Assembly (NCBI RefSeq): GCF_030695035.1
Contig: NZ_JAUYTT010000008.1
Coordinates: 248,001 to 312,000, forward strand
DNA from: Frigidibacter sp.
GTDB taxonomy: Bacteria > Pseudomonadota > Alphaproteobacteria > Rhodobacterales > Rhodobacteraceae
Direction: 5' to 3'
Length of the DNA: 64,000 nucleotides
In this document: one piece after another, positions 14,448 through 23,832 of the stretch
Numbering within the stretch: position 1 is the stretch's first letter
Layout: each line of letters starts with the position of its first letter
Translations under genes and position numbers: made by a program
The notes under the pieces: generated by a model
What the model was told of the DNA's origin: nothing
The model's input: only the letters and a program-made list of their open reading frames with translations
Database searches by the model: none

Positions 14448-17425
14448 GCGCGCGTCTTTCCCGTGGCGGCCGTCTGATCGACCGCCGCGCCCCGGTCACC
14501 TTCCGCTTCGACGGCAAGCCGATGACCGGCTTTGCCGGCGACACGCTGGCGGCCTCGCTGCTGGCCAATGACCAGATGCTGGTCGGGCGCAGCTTCAAGT
14601 ATCACCGCCCGCGCGGCATCGTCGCCTCAGGCGCCGAAGAGCCGAATGCGCTGGTGGGCCTCGGGCAGGGCCCGCGCTTCGAGCCGAACCAGAGGGTGAC
14701 CACGACCGAGACCTTCGAGGGGCTGACCGCGATCAGCCAGAACCACTGGCCGAGCCTCGAATATGACATCGGCGCGGTGAACGGCTACCTCGCGCGCTTC
14801 CTGCCGGCGGGCTTCTATTACAAGATGTTCCTCTGGCCGCGGCCGTTCTGGAAGCATGTCTATGAACCGTTCATCCGCCAGTCCGCCGGCCTCGGCAAGG
14901 TGCCGCAGGACGCCGATGCCGACCGCTATGAACAGGCCTATGCCTTCGCCGATCTGGTGGTGGCGGGCGGCGGCATCGCCGGCCTTACCGCGGCGCTGAC
15001 CGCAGCGCGCGCCGGCAAACGCGTGATCCTGCTGGAGCAGACCGCGCATTGGGGCGGGCGGGCGCCGGTGGATGGCGATGTGATCGACGGGATGGCGGCG
15101 GATCTTTGGGTGAAGAACGCCGTGCAAGCCCTTGAAGGAATGGCAAATGTCACGATGCGCCTGCGCACGATGGTGTCCGGCCTCTACGACCACGGCTATG
15201 CGCTGGCCTATGAACGTGTCGCCGATCACACCCCCGGCGACGGGCGGCCTCGGCACCGGCTCTGGCGGATCCGCGCGGGCAAGGTCATCACCGCGACGGG
15301 GGCGATCGAGCGGCCCTTGTCCTTTGCCGGCAACGATATTCCGGGCGTGATGCTGGCTGCGGCGGTGCGCGACTTCGTGGTGAACTGGGCCGTCAGCCCC
15401 GGCGACCGCACCGTGGTGGTCACCAACAACGACGATGCCTATCGCACCGCGCTCGTATTGGCCGATGCCGGGTTGGTTGTGGCCGCCGTCATCGACGCGC
15501 GGCCGAGTGCCACCGGCGATCTGCCCGCTCAGGTCCGCGCCCGCGGCATCCGCGTGCTGGAAGGCCGCGGCATCGCCAAGGTCAAGGGCGCCAAGCGCGT
15601 CACCGGCGTCGCGATCTGCGCGCAGGAGGGCGAGGGCGCCGTGCTGGAAGAGATCGCCTGCGACGTGGTGGCGATGTCGGGCGGCTGGTCGCCGGTGGTC
15701 CACCTCTGGAGTCATTGCGGCGGCAAGCTGGTCTGGGACGCCGAGGCCTCGATGTTCCGCCCCGACGCCGCCCGCCCGCCGACCGGCGATGCCGGCCAGC
15801 CGATTGCCGCAACCGCGGGTGCCGCCTCTGGCGCGCTGCAGACGGCGGCGGTGTTGGCCGACGCCCATGCCGCCGCGGGCGGTGAGGGGCTGGCGCCGCA
15901 GGCGACAGGTCCGGCTGAGGCAGCGATGCTGCCGGTCTGGATCATGCCGCAAGGTGCTGGAAACGCTCTGAAATCCAAGATGTGGCTGGATTATCAGAAC
16001 GATGTGAAGGTCTCCGACGTGCAGCTCGCCGCGCGCGAGGGGTATGAGAGTGTGGAGCATACCAAGCGCTACACCACGCTCGGCATGGCGACGGATCAGG
16101 GAAAGCTCAGCAATATCAACGGACTCGCGGTGCTTTCTAATGCATTACATCAAGAGATCCCCGCAACCGGCACCACCACCTTCCGCCCGCCCTATACCCC
16201 GATCAGCCTCGGCTCCATCGGCGGCGAGGCGCGCGGCGAGATCTTCCAGCCGCTGCGCCAGACGCCGATGCATGGCTGGCACGAGGCGCAGGGCGCCTAT
16301 TGGGAGCCGGTGGGCCAATGGCGCCGCCCCTATTGCTACAAGCGCGGCGGCGAGACGGCGCATGAGGCGGTGAACCGGGAAGTCATCAACACCCGCAGCA
16401 ATATCGGGCTGCTCGATGCCTCGACCCTCGGCAAGATCCTGGTGAAGGGCGCCGATGCGGGGCGGTTCCTCGACATGCTTTATACCGGCGTGATGTCCAC
16501 GCTGCCGGTGGGCAAGTGCCGCTATGGCCTCATGTGCAACGACAACGGCTTCCTGATCGACGATGGCGTCGTGGTGCGGCTGTCCGAGGACAGCTGGCTC
16601 TGCCACACGACGACGGGGGGCGCGGACCGCATCCATGCGCATATGGAAGACTGGCTGCAATGCGAGTGGTGGGACTGGAAGGTCCACACCGCCAACCTGA
16701 CCGAGCAATATGCCCAAGTGGCCATCGTCGGCCCCAAGGCACGGATGCTGCTGGAAAAACTCGGCGGCATGGATGTCAGCCGCGAGGCGCTGCCGTTCAT
16801 GACCTATGCGGAGGGCACGCTTGGCGGCTTCCGCGCACGGGTGTTCCGCATCAGCTTTTCGGGCGAGCTGAGCTATGAGGTCGCGGTGCCGGCGTCGGAG
16901 GGCCTTGCCTTCTGGGAGGCTTGCGTGGCGGAGGGTGCCGAGTTCGGGGCGATGCCCTACGGCACCGAGGCGCTGCATGTGCTGCGCGCCGAAAAGGGCT
17001 TCATCATGATCGGGGACGAGACCGACGGCACGGTGATCCCGCAGGATCTGGGCCTTGGCTGGGCGATCTCGAAGAAGAAGCCCGACTACCTCGGCAAGCG
17101 CGCGCAGGAGCGCAGCCATATGGCCGACCCGAACCGCTGGAAGCTGGTGGGGCTGGAGACACTGGACGGATCGGTGCTGCCCGATGGCGCGCTGGCGGTG
17201 GCCGAGGGCGTGAATGCCAATGGCCAGCGGCGCACGCAGGGGCGCGTCACGTCGACCTATCACTCGCCGGTGCTGAAGAAGGGCATCGCGATGGGGCTGG
17301 TGCTGAACGGGCCAGGCCGGATGGGCGAGGTGCTGGATTTCCCGGTGGACGACGGCAAGGTCGTGCAGGCGCGGATCGTGGATCAGGTCTTCTACGACAA
17401 GGACGGGGAGAAGCAGAATGTCTGA
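14444..17425 (+). CDS. soxA: Sarcosine oxidase, alpha subunit
   Basis: A 993-residue subunit that binds NAD+ and tetrahydrofolate and turns the formaldehyde equivalent into 5,10-methylene-THF. Domain order: N-terminal ferredoxin-like fold (VTFRFDGKPMTGFAGDTLAASLLAN), a Rossmann NAD/FAD region with LVVAGGGIAGLTAAL near residue 170, then a C-terminal aminomethyltransferase (GCV_T-like) half from about residue 600. The ATG at 14444 is taken because it overlaps the soxD stop and begins the conserved domain; the longer frame from 14288 is a shadow of soxD. It overlaps soxG by eight bases. Confidence 0.95.
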   Translation: MSARLSRGGRLIDRRAPVTFRFDGKPMTGFAGDTLAASLLANDQMLVGRSFKYHRPRGIVASGAEEPNALVGLGQGPRFEPNQRVTTTETFEGLTAISQNHWPSLEYDIGAVNGYLARFLPAGFYYKMFLWPRPFWKHVYEPFIRQSAGLGKVPQDADADRYEQAYAFADLVVAGGGIAGLTAALTAARAGKRVILLEQTAHWGGRAPVDGDVIDGMAADLWVKNAVQALEGMANVTMRLRTMVSGLYDHGYALAYERVADHTPGDGRPRHRLWRIRAGKVITATGAIERPLSFAGNDIPGVMLAAAVRDFVVNWAVSPGDRTVVVTNNDDAYRTALVLADAGLVVAAVIDARPSATGDLPAQVRARGIRVLEGRGIAKVKGAKRVTGVAICAQEGEGAVLEEIACDVVAMSGGWSPVVHLWSHCGGKLVWDAEASMFRPDAARPPTGDAGQPIAATAGAASGALQTAAVLADAHAAAGGEGLAPQATGPAEAAMLPVWIMPQGAGNALKSKMWLDYQNDVKVSDVQLAAREGYESVEHTKRYTTLGMATDQGKLSNINGLAVLSNALHQEIPATGTTTFRPPYTPISLGSIGGEARGEIFQPLRQTPMHGWHEAQGAYWEPVGQWRRPYCYKRGGETAHEAVNREVINTRSNIGLLDASTLGKILVKGADAGRFLDMLYTGVMSTLPVGKCRYGLMCNDNGFLIDDGVVVRLSEDSWLCHTTTGGADRIHAHMEDWLQCEWWDWKVHTANLTEQYAQVAIVGPKARMLLEKLGGMDVSREALPFMTYAEGTLGGFRARVFRISFSGELSYEVAVPASEGLAFWEACVAEGAEFGAMPYGTEALHVLRAEKGFIMIGDETDGTVIPQDLGLGWAISKKKPDYLGKRAQERSHMADPNRWKLVGLETLDGSVLPDGALAVAEGVNANGQRRTQGRVTSTYHSPVLKKGIAMGLVLNGPGRMGEVLDFPVDDGKVVQARIVDQVFYDKDGEKQNV

Positions 17426-17990
17426 GCAAATCAGCGCACTTGTGGGGCGAAGCTACAGTGGTTTCTCAACTGTGGCAGAGGCCGGTCTGGTCGGCATGGT
17501 GACCCTGCGCGGGGATCTCGGCTCGGCCGAACTGGTGGCGGCGGTTCTGGCGGCGACGGGCTGCGCGATGCCGGGGCAGCGGCGGCGGGTGGTGGCGGGC
17601 GACTGGTCCGTCTGCTGGATGTCGCCGGATGAATTGCTGCTGGTCGGCCCCTATGCCTCGGCACCGGGGCTGGTGGATCAGCTGACGGCGGCGCTGGAAG
17701 GACAGCACGCGCTGGCGGTGGACGTGTCGGACGCGCGGGCGAGTTTCAGTGTGACGGGCCCGAAGGCCGCCGAAGTGCTGATGAAGCTCTGCCCGGTGGA
17801 TTTCGCCGCGCTTGCGGAGGATGAGGTGCGCCGCACCCGGCTGGGCCAGATCGCCGCCGCGCTGTGGAAATCGGGGCGAGATTCCGGGCGGGAGGAGTAC
17901 AGCCTTGTCTGCTTCCGGTCTGTCGCCAGCTATGCCTTTGGCGTGCTGGAAAACGCCGCGCGGCCGGGGTCGGAGCTGTTCGCGGGATAG
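17418..17990 (+). CDS. soxG: Sarcosine oxidase, gamma subunit
   Basis: A 190-residue subunit of the heterotetramer with a YgfZ/GcvT-like fold. Seen: LVGMVTLRGDLGS, the VSDARASFSVTGPKAAEVLMKLCPVDF block and the C-terminal SLVCFRSVASYAFGVLENA, all typical of SoxG. It is the last gene of the soxB-D-A-G series. No glyA, serine dehydratase or formyl-THF deformylase gene accompanies it, although such genes often flank sox operons in other bacteria. Confidence 0.92.
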   Translation: MSEQISALVGRSYSGFSTVAEAGLVGMVTLRGDLGSAELVAAVLAATGCAMPGQRRRVVAGDWSVCWMSPDELLLVGPYASAPGLVDQLTAALEGQHALAVDVSDARASFSVTGPKAAEVLMKLCPVDFAALAEDEVRRTRLGQIAAALWKSGRDSGREEYSLVCFRSVASYAFGVLENAARPGSELFAG

Positions 17991-18042
17991 GCCGCAAGGG
18001 GCGCCCCGAGCAGGAACGTGCCGAGATTCCGGCGCTCTGCCC

Positions 18043-18072
18043 TTGACCTCGCGGCGGGGGGTGCCTCTATAG
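18043..18072 (+). promoter_or_regulatory. Probable sigma-70-type promoter of sodB
   Basis: TTGACC (18043-18048) is followed after 18 bp by CTATAG (18067-18072), a good -35/-10 pair for this clade, about 37 bp before the sodB start codon. It indicates that sodB is transcribed on its own rather than from the sox operon. Confidence 0.6.
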
Positions 18073-18108
18073 ACCTTAACGCTTCCCCCGCTCGAAAGGA
18101 CCAACCAG

Positions 18109-18708
18109 ATGGCTTTCACCCTTCCCGATCTTCCCTATGCCCATGATGCGCTGGCATCGCTTGGCATGTCCAAAGAGACGCTGGAATACCACCACGACAT
18201 TCACCACAAGGCCTATGTCGACAACGGCAACAAGCTGATCGCCGGCACCGAATGGGAGGGCAAGACGGTCGAAGAGATCGTCAAGGGCACCTACCAGGCC
18301 GGTGCCGTTGCGCAGAACGGCATCTTCAACAATGCCAGCCAGCATTGGAACCACGCCCAGTTCTGGGAGATGATGGGCCCGGGCGAGGGCGGAATGCCCG
18401 GCGATCTGGAAGCCGCGCTGACCGAGGCCTTCGGCTCGGTCGCCAAGTTCAAGGAAGACTTCGCCGCCGCCGGCGCCGGCCAGTTTGGGTCCGGTTGGGC
18501 CTGGCTGGTCAAGGATGCCGATGGCAGCCTGAAGATCACCAAGACCGAGAATGGCGTGAACCCGCTGTGCTTCGGCCAGACCGCGCTGCTTGGCTGCGAT
18601 GTGTGGGAGCATTCCTATTACATCGACTTCCGCAACAAGCGCCCGGCTTACCTGACCAACTTCCTCGACAAGCTGGTGAACTGGGAAAACGTCGCCTCGC
18701 GCATGTAA
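18109..18708 (+). CDS. sodB: Superoxide dismutase (Fe/Mn family)
   Basis: A 199-residue Fe/Mn superoxide dismutase that converts superoxide to oxygen and hydrogen peroxide in the cytoplasm. The four metal ligands can be placed: His28 in LEYHHDIHH, His81 in WNHAQFW, and Asp163 and His167 in GCDVWEHSYY. There is no signal peptide. The length and the GAGQFGSGWAWL segment match the iron-type group, but the metal cannot be fixed by reading alone. It has its own promoter and a strong terminator, so it is monocistronic. Confidence 0.95.
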   Translation: MAFTLPDLPYAHDALASLGMSKETLEYHHDIHHKAYVDNGNKLIAGTEWEGKTVEEIVKGTYQAGAVAQNGIFNNASQHWNHAQFWEMMGPGEGGMPGDLEAALTEAFGSVAKFKEDFAAAGAGQFGSGWAWLVKDADGSLKITKTENGVNPLCFGQTALLGCDVWEHSYYIDFRNKRPAYLTNFLDKLVNWENVASRM

Positions 18709-18730
18709 TCTGTTCGAAGCACCCTTCCGA

Positions 18731-18759
18731 AAGGCCCGCCCGCTATGGCGGGCCTTTTT
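18731..18759 (+). terminator. Rho-independent terminator of sodB
   Basis: AAGGCCCGCC (18731-18740) pairs perfectly with GGCGGGCCTT (18747-18756) across a 6-nt loop and runs into TTTTT, 23 bp after the sodB stop. Confidence 0.9.
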
Positions 18760-18876
18760 GCATTCAGCCTGCGGATTCTTGCCGCATCGGGGCCGCAAGC
18801 CGGGCAGCGGCGCAAAAGATACCTATGTCGAAGGGGAGCCGCCCCCGTGGCGGTGCCCTGCAAGATGGAGGATGCG

Positions 18877-19332
18877 ATGCTGTTTTTGACGACCGGAACC
18901 TGGGTGGTGGTGGCGGACGGTGCCAAGGCGCTGCTGCTGGAGAATACCGGCACGGCCGAGGCGCCGCAGCTGCGTGTGGTGAAGAAGACCGCCATCGACA
19001 ACCCGCCGACCCGCGAGCAGGGCACCGATCAGCCGGGACGGATGGACGGGCCGGGCGGCGCGCCGCGTTCGGCGATGGAGCAGACCGACTTTCACCGGCT
19101 GGCGGAGGAAGGCTTTGCCCGTGACCTCGCCGGGGATCTCGAGGCACGGCTGGAGGCCGGTGAGATGAAGCGGCTGGTGCTGGCCGCGCCGCCGCAGATG
19201 CTGGGCAGCCTGCGCGCGGCGATGGGCCCTGCGCTGGCGGGCGCGGTGATTGCCGAACTGCCAAAAACGCTGACCGGGCATCCCACGGCCGAGATCGCCA
19301 AGATCGTCGCGGGCGATCTGGCCGGGATGTAA
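18877..19332 (+). CDS. Host-attachment-family protein (AtsE-like)
   Basis: A 151-residue cytosolic protein beginning MLFLTTGTWVVVADGAKALLLEN, the typical opening of the family annotated as required for attachment to host cells (Host_attach, related to the Rossmann-like eRF1/BaeRF fold). The middle has DNPPTREQGTDQPGRM and the C-terminal part has LVLAAPPQMLGSLR and ELPKTLTGHPTAEIAKI, all family-like. The start at 18877 is preferred over 18865 and 18745 because GGAGG lies five bases upstream. The family name comes from Agrobacterium-related work and says little about biochemistry. It converges on the LOG gene with only a 2-bp gap. Confidence 0.8.
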   Translation: MLFLTTGTWVVVADGAKALLLENTGTAEAPQLRVVKKTAIDNPPTREQGTDQPGRMDGPGGAPRSAMEQTDFHRLAEEGFARDLAGDLEARLEAGEMKRLVLAAPPQMLGSLRAAMGPALAGAVIAELPKTLTGHPTAEIAKIVAGDLAGM

Positions 19333-19334
19333 GC

Positions 19335-19892
19335 TCAGATGAGGTCGGTCGTCAGCCGGGTCTCGAGGTGTTCGAGGCTGGCGACCGGCACCATGTACTC
19401 GGCCAGAGAGCGTTCGGCGAAACCCTCGGTAATGACGGTTTCGGCCATCGCCAGCAGGGGGTTCCAGTAGCCTTCGGTATTCAGCAGGTAGATCGGTTTG
19501 CTGTGCAGGCCGATCTGCCGCCAAGTCACCACCTCGAACAGTTCATCGAGCGTGCCCGCGCCCCCCGGCAGCACCACGATGGCGTCAGAGTTCATGTACA
19601 TGACCTTCTTGCGCTCATGCATCGTCTCGGTGATGACGAAGGTGCTGATATCGCGCTTGCCGACTTCCTTGCCCAGAAGGTGCACCGGGATCACCCCGAA
19701 GGTCTCTCCCCCTGCCGCCTGCGCCGCCCGCGCCACCTCGCCCATCAGCCCGACATCGCCCGCGCCATAGACCAGCCGCCAGCCGCGTTCGGCCAGCATC
19801 CGGCCCATGCCGCGCGCCGCCGCGACATAGGCGGGGCGGGCGCCGGGGCGCGAGCCGCAGAAGACGCAGACGGAACGTGTGTAATTCGGCAT
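19335..19892 (-). CDS. LOG-family protein (putative nucleotide 5'-monophosphate phosphoribohydrolase)
   Basis: A 185-residue TIGR00730/lysine-decarboxylase-like protein. The diagnostic motifs are present: PGGAGTLDE at residues 109-117 and MHERKK at 91-96. LOG enzymes release the base from cytokinin ribotides or other nucleoside monophosphates; in bacteria the usual substrate is AMP-like. It is often misnamed lysine decarboxylase. The N-terminal VCVFCGSRPGARPAY is also characteristic. It diverges from the LysM gene and ends beside the convergent host-attachment gene. Confidence 0.9.
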   Translation of the reverse strand: MPNYTRSVCVFCGSRPGARPAYVAAARGMGRMLAERGWRLVYGAGDVGLMGEVARAAQAAGGETFGVIPVHLLGKEVGKRDISTFVITETMHERKKVMYMNSDAIVVLPGGAGTLDELFEVVTWRQIGLHSKPIYLLNTEGYWNPLLAMAETVITEGFAERSLAEYMVPVASLEHLETRLTTDLI

Positions 19893-19930
19893 CGGGCGGA
19901 ATCCTTGCGGTTGGGCAGAATGCAGTTGCT

Positions 19931-19959
19931 TTGACCCCTGATACCGGCGTTGCTATGCT
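19931..19959 (+). promoter_or_regulatory. Probable promoter of the LysM-protein gene
   Basis: TTGACC (19931-19936), a 17-bp spacer and TATGCT (19954-19959) form a near-consensus sigma-70-type promoter 42 bp before the start codon at 20002, in the divergent region with the LOG gene. Confidence 0.65.
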
Positions 19960-20001
19960 GGCTCAAGCGCGCCGGGGGGCCGCTGCAACGGGGATGCGGG
20001 A

Positions 20002-21471
20002 ATGTCGGAGAAGACGCAAGGCGCGGCGGCCGGGGATACGGCCGGCGCAGAGGCGGGCATTGGGGCGGCTGGCGGCATGGCGGGGGGCGCTGTGCGGGTG
20101 GTTGGCGGCGTGGCGGCTGGGCTGGCGCTTGGGGCTGTGGTCTGGTGGGGGCTGGTGAAACCGCCGATGGAGCAGGCCGGGACCGAGGCGCAGCCGCTGG
20201 CGGCGGTGCCTGTCGCAGAAGCGCCCGTTGCCGAGCCGGTTCCGGCAGCCGAGACCGCGGCCACTGAGGCTGTGCCAGAGGCTGCAGTTGCGCCAGAGGC
20301 TGTGGCTGCCGCCGAACCCGAAGCCACACCGGAACCGCCGGCCGATCCTTCGATGCCGAGCTTTGACACCGTACGCGCCGATGCGCAGGGCGGCGTGCAG
20401 GTTGCCGGCCATGCCGCGCCTGGGGCGACGGTGGCGTTGATGGCGGACGGGGCCGAGGTGGCGACTGCCGCGGCCAATGCGCGCGGGGATTTCGCCTTCC
20501 TGACCGACCTGCCGCTGACCGGCGCGCCGCGCGAGTTGAAGCTGCAGGTCACCGATGCCGCGGGCACGGTGACGACCTCGCAGCAAAGCGTGGTGCTGGC
20601 GCCGCGGGCGCAGGTAGAGCCGGAGACGCAGGTGGCTGCGGTGCAGCCGGGCGCAGAGGCTGAGGCTGAGGCTGGGGCTCCCGAGAGGAGCGCCGCAGCC
20701 GCTCCCGCGGCCGAAGCCGAACCCGCCGATGAACCCGCTGCCGAGGCGCCGACGGTGCTGCTGACCGACGGGTCGGGCCTGTCGGTGCTGTCGCCGCCGC
20801 GGATGGGCGGCAATGTGGTGATCGACTCGATCAGCTATGATGCGACGGGCGCGGTCACTCTGGCGGGACGGGCAGGGGGCGCGGGCGAGGTGCGGGTCTA
20901 TGTGGACAACGCCGCCTTTGCCTCCGCCCCGATTGCCGTGAATGGCGCCTGGCAGGTGCTGCTGCCGGAACTGGCAGGCGGGGTCTACACGCTGCGCGTC
21001 GATGAGGTGGATGCGGCCGGCAAGGTCGTCTCCCGCTTCGAGACGCCGTTCCAGCGCGAGTCGGCCGAGGTGCTGGCCGCTGCCATGGAGGCGACGCGGC
21101 CGGCCCCGGCTGCCGCGAGTGACGAGACGGCCGCCGAGCCCGTCTCCGCCTCGGTGCCCGAAACCGCAGCTGCCCCCGCCGAACCGGCCGCGCCTGTCAC
21201 GGGCGCTGCGCCCGAGGCTCCGGCCGTTCTGGCGGCGGTGGAGGGAGAACCCGCCGCCGAGGCCCCCGCGACCGCCGCCACCGATGCGCTGCCAAGCCCG
21301 CAGCTGATCCAGGTGACGGTGCAACCGGGCTTCACCCTCTGGGCCATCGCGACCCAGAATTACGGGGACGGCTTTGCCTATGTCCGGGTCTATGAGGCGA
21401 ACCGGGCGCAGATCCGCGATCCGGACCTGATCTACCCGGGGCAGGTGTTCACGGTTCCCGAGAAGGACTGA
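20002..21471 (+). CDS. Membrane-anchored LysM-domain protein
   Basis: A 489-residue protein. Residues 28-50 form one hydrophobic segment ([21 protein letters not shown]), probably an N-terminal anchor. A long Ala/Glu/Pro-rich linker follows, with two Ig-like or carboxypeptidase-regulatory-like beta modules (around [21 protein letters not shown] and [21 protein letters not shown]). A C-terminal LysM domain (about residues 433-486) has [12 protein letters not shown] and [13 protein letters not shown]. The likely role is peptidoglycan binding in the periplasm; this architecture is common in Rhodobacteraceae but has no assigned function. Its 3' end overlaps the convergent arsR-type gene by 23 bp. 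Confidence 0.8.
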   Translation: MSEKTQGAAAGDTAGAEAGIGAAGGMAGGAVRVVGGVAAGLALGAVVWWGLVKPPMEQAGTEAQPLAAVPVAEAPVAEPVPAAETAATEAVPEAAVAPEAVAAAEPEATPEPPADPSMPSFDTVRADAQGGVQVAGHAAPGATVALMADGAEVATAAANARGDFAFLTDLPLTGAPRELKLQVTDAAGTVTTSQQSVVLAPRAQVEPETQVAAVQPGAEAEAEAGAPERSAAAAPAAEAEPADEPAAEAPTVLLTDGSGLSVLSPPRMGGNVVIDSISYDATGAVTLAGRAGGAGEVRVYVDNAAFASAPIAVNGAWQVLLPELAGGVYTLRVDEVDAAGKVVSRFETPFQRESAEVLAAAMEATRPAPAAASDETAAEPVSASVPETAAAPAEPAAPVTGAAPEAPAVLAAVEGEPAAEAPATAATDALPSPQLIQVTVQPGFTLWAIATQNYGDGFAYVRVYEANRAQIRDPDLIYPGQVFTVPEKD

Positions 21472-21844
21472 CCGCAGGAATGATCAGCGCAGGGGTGCTG
21501 CTGGTGCCAGTGCAGGCCCCCGCCGGCCCCCGCGAGCGACAGCATTCCCGCACCTCGGGGTGATCGAGGCAGCAATCGTTCAGCAGATACCCGAAGGTCC
21601 GGCCGATCCCGGCGAAATCGGCGGCATAGAACACGTTGCGCGATTCCTTGCGGGCGGTGATCAGCCCCGCCTGCTCCAGCGCCGCAAGATGGAAGGACAG
21701 GCGCGACGCGGAAATGCCAAGCTGGCGCGCTATCTCTCCCGCGCTGAGGCCCTCTTTCCCGGCGGGCACCAGCAGGCGCACCAGATCCAGCCGCGTTTCG
21801 CTGGCCAGCGCCGACAGGGCGGAGAGAACTTGGCGACGCTCCAT
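21449..21844 (-). CDS. ArsR-family transcriptional regulator
   Basis: A 131-residue winged-helix repressor. Residues 1-75 form the HTH region ([17 protein letters not shown], then [30 protein letters not shown] across the recognition helix). Beyond the usual core it has a Cys-rich tail, [14 protein letters not shown] near residues 89-102, a plausible metal(loid)-thiol sensing site. It is divergent from an Atm1-type ABC exporter gene and has a dyad directly before its start codon, fitting autorepression and control of the exporter. The 3' end overlaps the LysM gene tail to tail. The inducer is unknown. Confidence 0.88.
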   Translation of the reverse strand: MERRQVLSALSALASETRLDLVRLLVPAGKEGLSAGEIARQLGISASRLSFHLAALEQAGLITARKESRNVFYAADFAGIGRTFGYLLNDCCLDHPEVRECCRSRGPAGACTGTSSTPALIIPAVSPSREP

Positions 21845-21846
21845 GT

Positions 21847-21870
21847 TTCAACTACTCGTGAATCGTTGAA
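21847..21870. promoter_or_regulatory. Candidate ArsR operator dyad
   Basis: TTCAAC (21847-21852) and GTTGAA (21865-21870) form an inverted pair separated by 12 bp, starting two bases before the arsR-type start codon. ArsR-type operators commonly contain TTCAA...TTGAA half sites. It lies in the 126-bp divergent region with the ABC exporter. Confidence 0.5.
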
Positions 21871-21970
21871 GTAACCTCACAGATACGGTAACCGGGCCCC
21901 CAAATCAACGACGTGCGGACCGTGATCCGCGAAGGCCGCCGCGGCGCAGCCGGGCGGCAGGAGAGACAAG

Positions 21971-23794
21971 ATGGCAGACAAACCCGCCCGCAAGCAGGCC
22001 AGCGGCATCCGGACCATGCGCCGGGTGGCACCTTACCTGTGGCCCGAGGGGCAGACCTGGGTGAAGCGGCGTGTGGTGCTGGCGCTGGTGGCGCTGGTGC
22101 TTGGCAAGGTGATCTCGATCCTGATCCCGTTCCTCTACAAGGGTGCTGTGGACTCTCTGGCGGGCGAGGAGGGCGGCGATGCGGCGCTGCTGGCCATCGG
22201 CGCCATCGGGGTGACGGTGGCCTACGGGGTCGCGCGGCTGTTGTCCGTTGGCTTTGGCGAGCTGCGCGATGCGATCTTCGTGCGCGTCGGCCAGCGGGCG
22301 CTGCGGCAACTGGCGCTGGAGACCTTCACCCATATCCACGCGCTCAGCCTGCGCTATCACATTACCCGCAAGACCGGGGGCCTGAGCCGGATCATCGAGC
22401 GCGGGGTGAAGGGCGTCGATTTCCTGCTGCGCTTCATGCTGTTCTCGGTCGGGCCGCTGATCCTGGAACTGGCGATGGTGGCGATCATCTTCGCGCTGGT
22501 GTTCAACGTCTGGTACATGGCGGTCGTGGTGGTGACGATCTGGGCCTATGTGACCTTCACCTTCAAGGTCACCGAATGGCGCGTGAAGATCCGCAAGCAG
22601 ATGAACGACCAGGATACCGACGCCAACCAGAAGGCCATCGACAGCCTGCTGAACTATGAAACCGTCAAGTATTTCGGCGCCGAGACCCGCGAGGCGCAGC
22701 GCTATGACGCGGCGATGCAGGGCTATGAGGGCGCGGCGGTGAAGACCGGGCAGAGCCTTGCGGTGCTGAACTTCGGCCAGTCGCTGATCATCACCACCGG
22801 CCTTGTCATCGTGATGGTGATGGCGGCGATGGGGGTGCAGAGCGGGGCGCTGACGGTCGGCGATTTCGTGATGGTCAACGCCTACATGATGCAGATCACC
22901 ATGCCGCTGGGGTTCCTTGGGACGGTGTACCGCGAGATCCGGCAGGCGCTGGTCGATATGGGCGAGATGTTCGACCTTCTGGGCCAGCCGGCCGAGGTGA
23001 CGGACAAGCCCGGCGCGCCGCCCCTGAAGGTGGCGGGCGCCGCGCTGGAGCTGGACGGGGTGATGTTCGGCTATGATGCCAGCCGCCCGATCCTGAAGGG
23101 CGTCAGCCTGACGGTGCCGGCGGGCCGGACGGTGGCGATCGTCGGTCCCTCGGGCTCGGGCAAGTCCACCATCGGGCGGCTGCTGTTCCGCTTCTATGAC
23201 GTGACGGGCGGCGCGATCCGCATCGACGGGCAGGACCTGCGCGATGTGACGCTGCAATCGGTGCATGATGCCATTGGCGTGGTGCCGCAGGACACGGTGC
23301 TGTTCAACGATACCGTCTATTACAACATCGCCTATGGCCGCCCCTCGGCCAGCCGGGCCGAGGTGGAGGCGGCGGCGCGGGGGGCGAAGATCCACGACTT
23401 CATCGCCTCGCTGCCCGAGGGCTATGAGACGACGGTGGGCGAGCGCGGGCTGAAACTGTCGGGCGGCGAGAAGCAGCGGGTGGGGATTGCGCGCACCTTG
23501 CTGAAGAACCCGCCGATCCTGCTGCTGGACGAGGCGACGAGCGCGCTGGACACGCAGACGGAGCGTGACATTCAGGACAGCCTGCGGGCGATGGGCGAGG
23601 GGCGGACGGTCATCACCATCGCGCACCGGCTGTCGACGATTGCCGATGCCGATGAGATCGTGGTGCTGGAGGCGGGGCAGATCGTCGAGCAGGGCAAGCA
23701 CGAGGCGCTGCTGGAGGCGGGCGGTCGCTATGCCGCGATGTGGGCGCGGCAGTCGGCGGAGGTGGAGGAAGAGGATGAAGACGAGGCGGCGTGA
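21971..23794 (+). CDS. ABC exporter of the Atm1/ABCB7 type (fused permease and ATPase)
   Basis: A 607-residue half-transporter expected to work as a homodimer. The N-terminal membrane domain (about residues 35-330) has six helices and the Atm1-like stretch RALRQLALETFTHIHALSLRYH with TGGLSRIIERG. The C-terminal ATPase has Walker A GPSGSGKST near residue 392, the Q-loop VVPQDTVLFNDTVYYNIAYG, the signature LSGGEKQRVGIAR and Walker B ILLLDEATSALD. Bacterial Atm1 homologues export glutathione-metal or glutathione-polysulfide compounds. The divergent Cys-rich ArsR regulator supports a metal or thiol detoxification role. GGAGAG precedes the ATG. Confidence 0.88.
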   Translation: MADKPARKQASGIRTMRRVAPYLWPEGQTWVKRRVVLALVALVLGKVISILIPFLYKGAVDSLAGEEGGDAALLAIGAIGVTVAYGVARLLSVGFGELRDAIFVRVGQRALRQLALETFTHIHALSLRYHITRKTGGLSRIIERGVKGVDFLLRFMLFSVGPLILELAMVAIIFALVFNVWYMAVVVVTIWAYVTFTFKVTEWRVKIRKQMNDQDTDANQKAIDSLLNYETVKYFGAETREAQRYDAAMQGYEGAAVKTGQSLAVLNFGQSLIITTGLVIVMVMAAMGVQSGALTVGDFVMVNAYMMQITMPLGFLGTVYREIRQALVDMGEMFDLLGQPAEVTDKPGAPPLKVAGAALELDGVMFGYDASRPILKGVSLTVPAGRTVAIVGPSGSGKSTIGRLLFRFYDVTGGAIRIDGQDLRDVTLQSVHDAIGVVPQDTVLFNDTVYYNIAYGRPSASRAEVEAAARGAKIHDFIASLPEGYETTVGERGLKLSGGEKQRVGIARTLLKNPPILLLDEATSALDTQTERDIQDSLRAMGEGRTVITIAHRLSTIADADEIVVLEAGQIVEQGKHEALLEAGGRYAAMWARQSAEVEEEDEDEAA

Positions 23795-23832
23795 GGGCGC
23801 GCCCCTGACGGGATAAAATACGGGCGGGACAA

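Noticed and set aside
18709-18730. Possible tRNA T-arm (TGTTCGAAGC) after sodB
   Set aside because: No acceptor, D or anticodon arms can be folded around it; the region is the sodB terminator lead.
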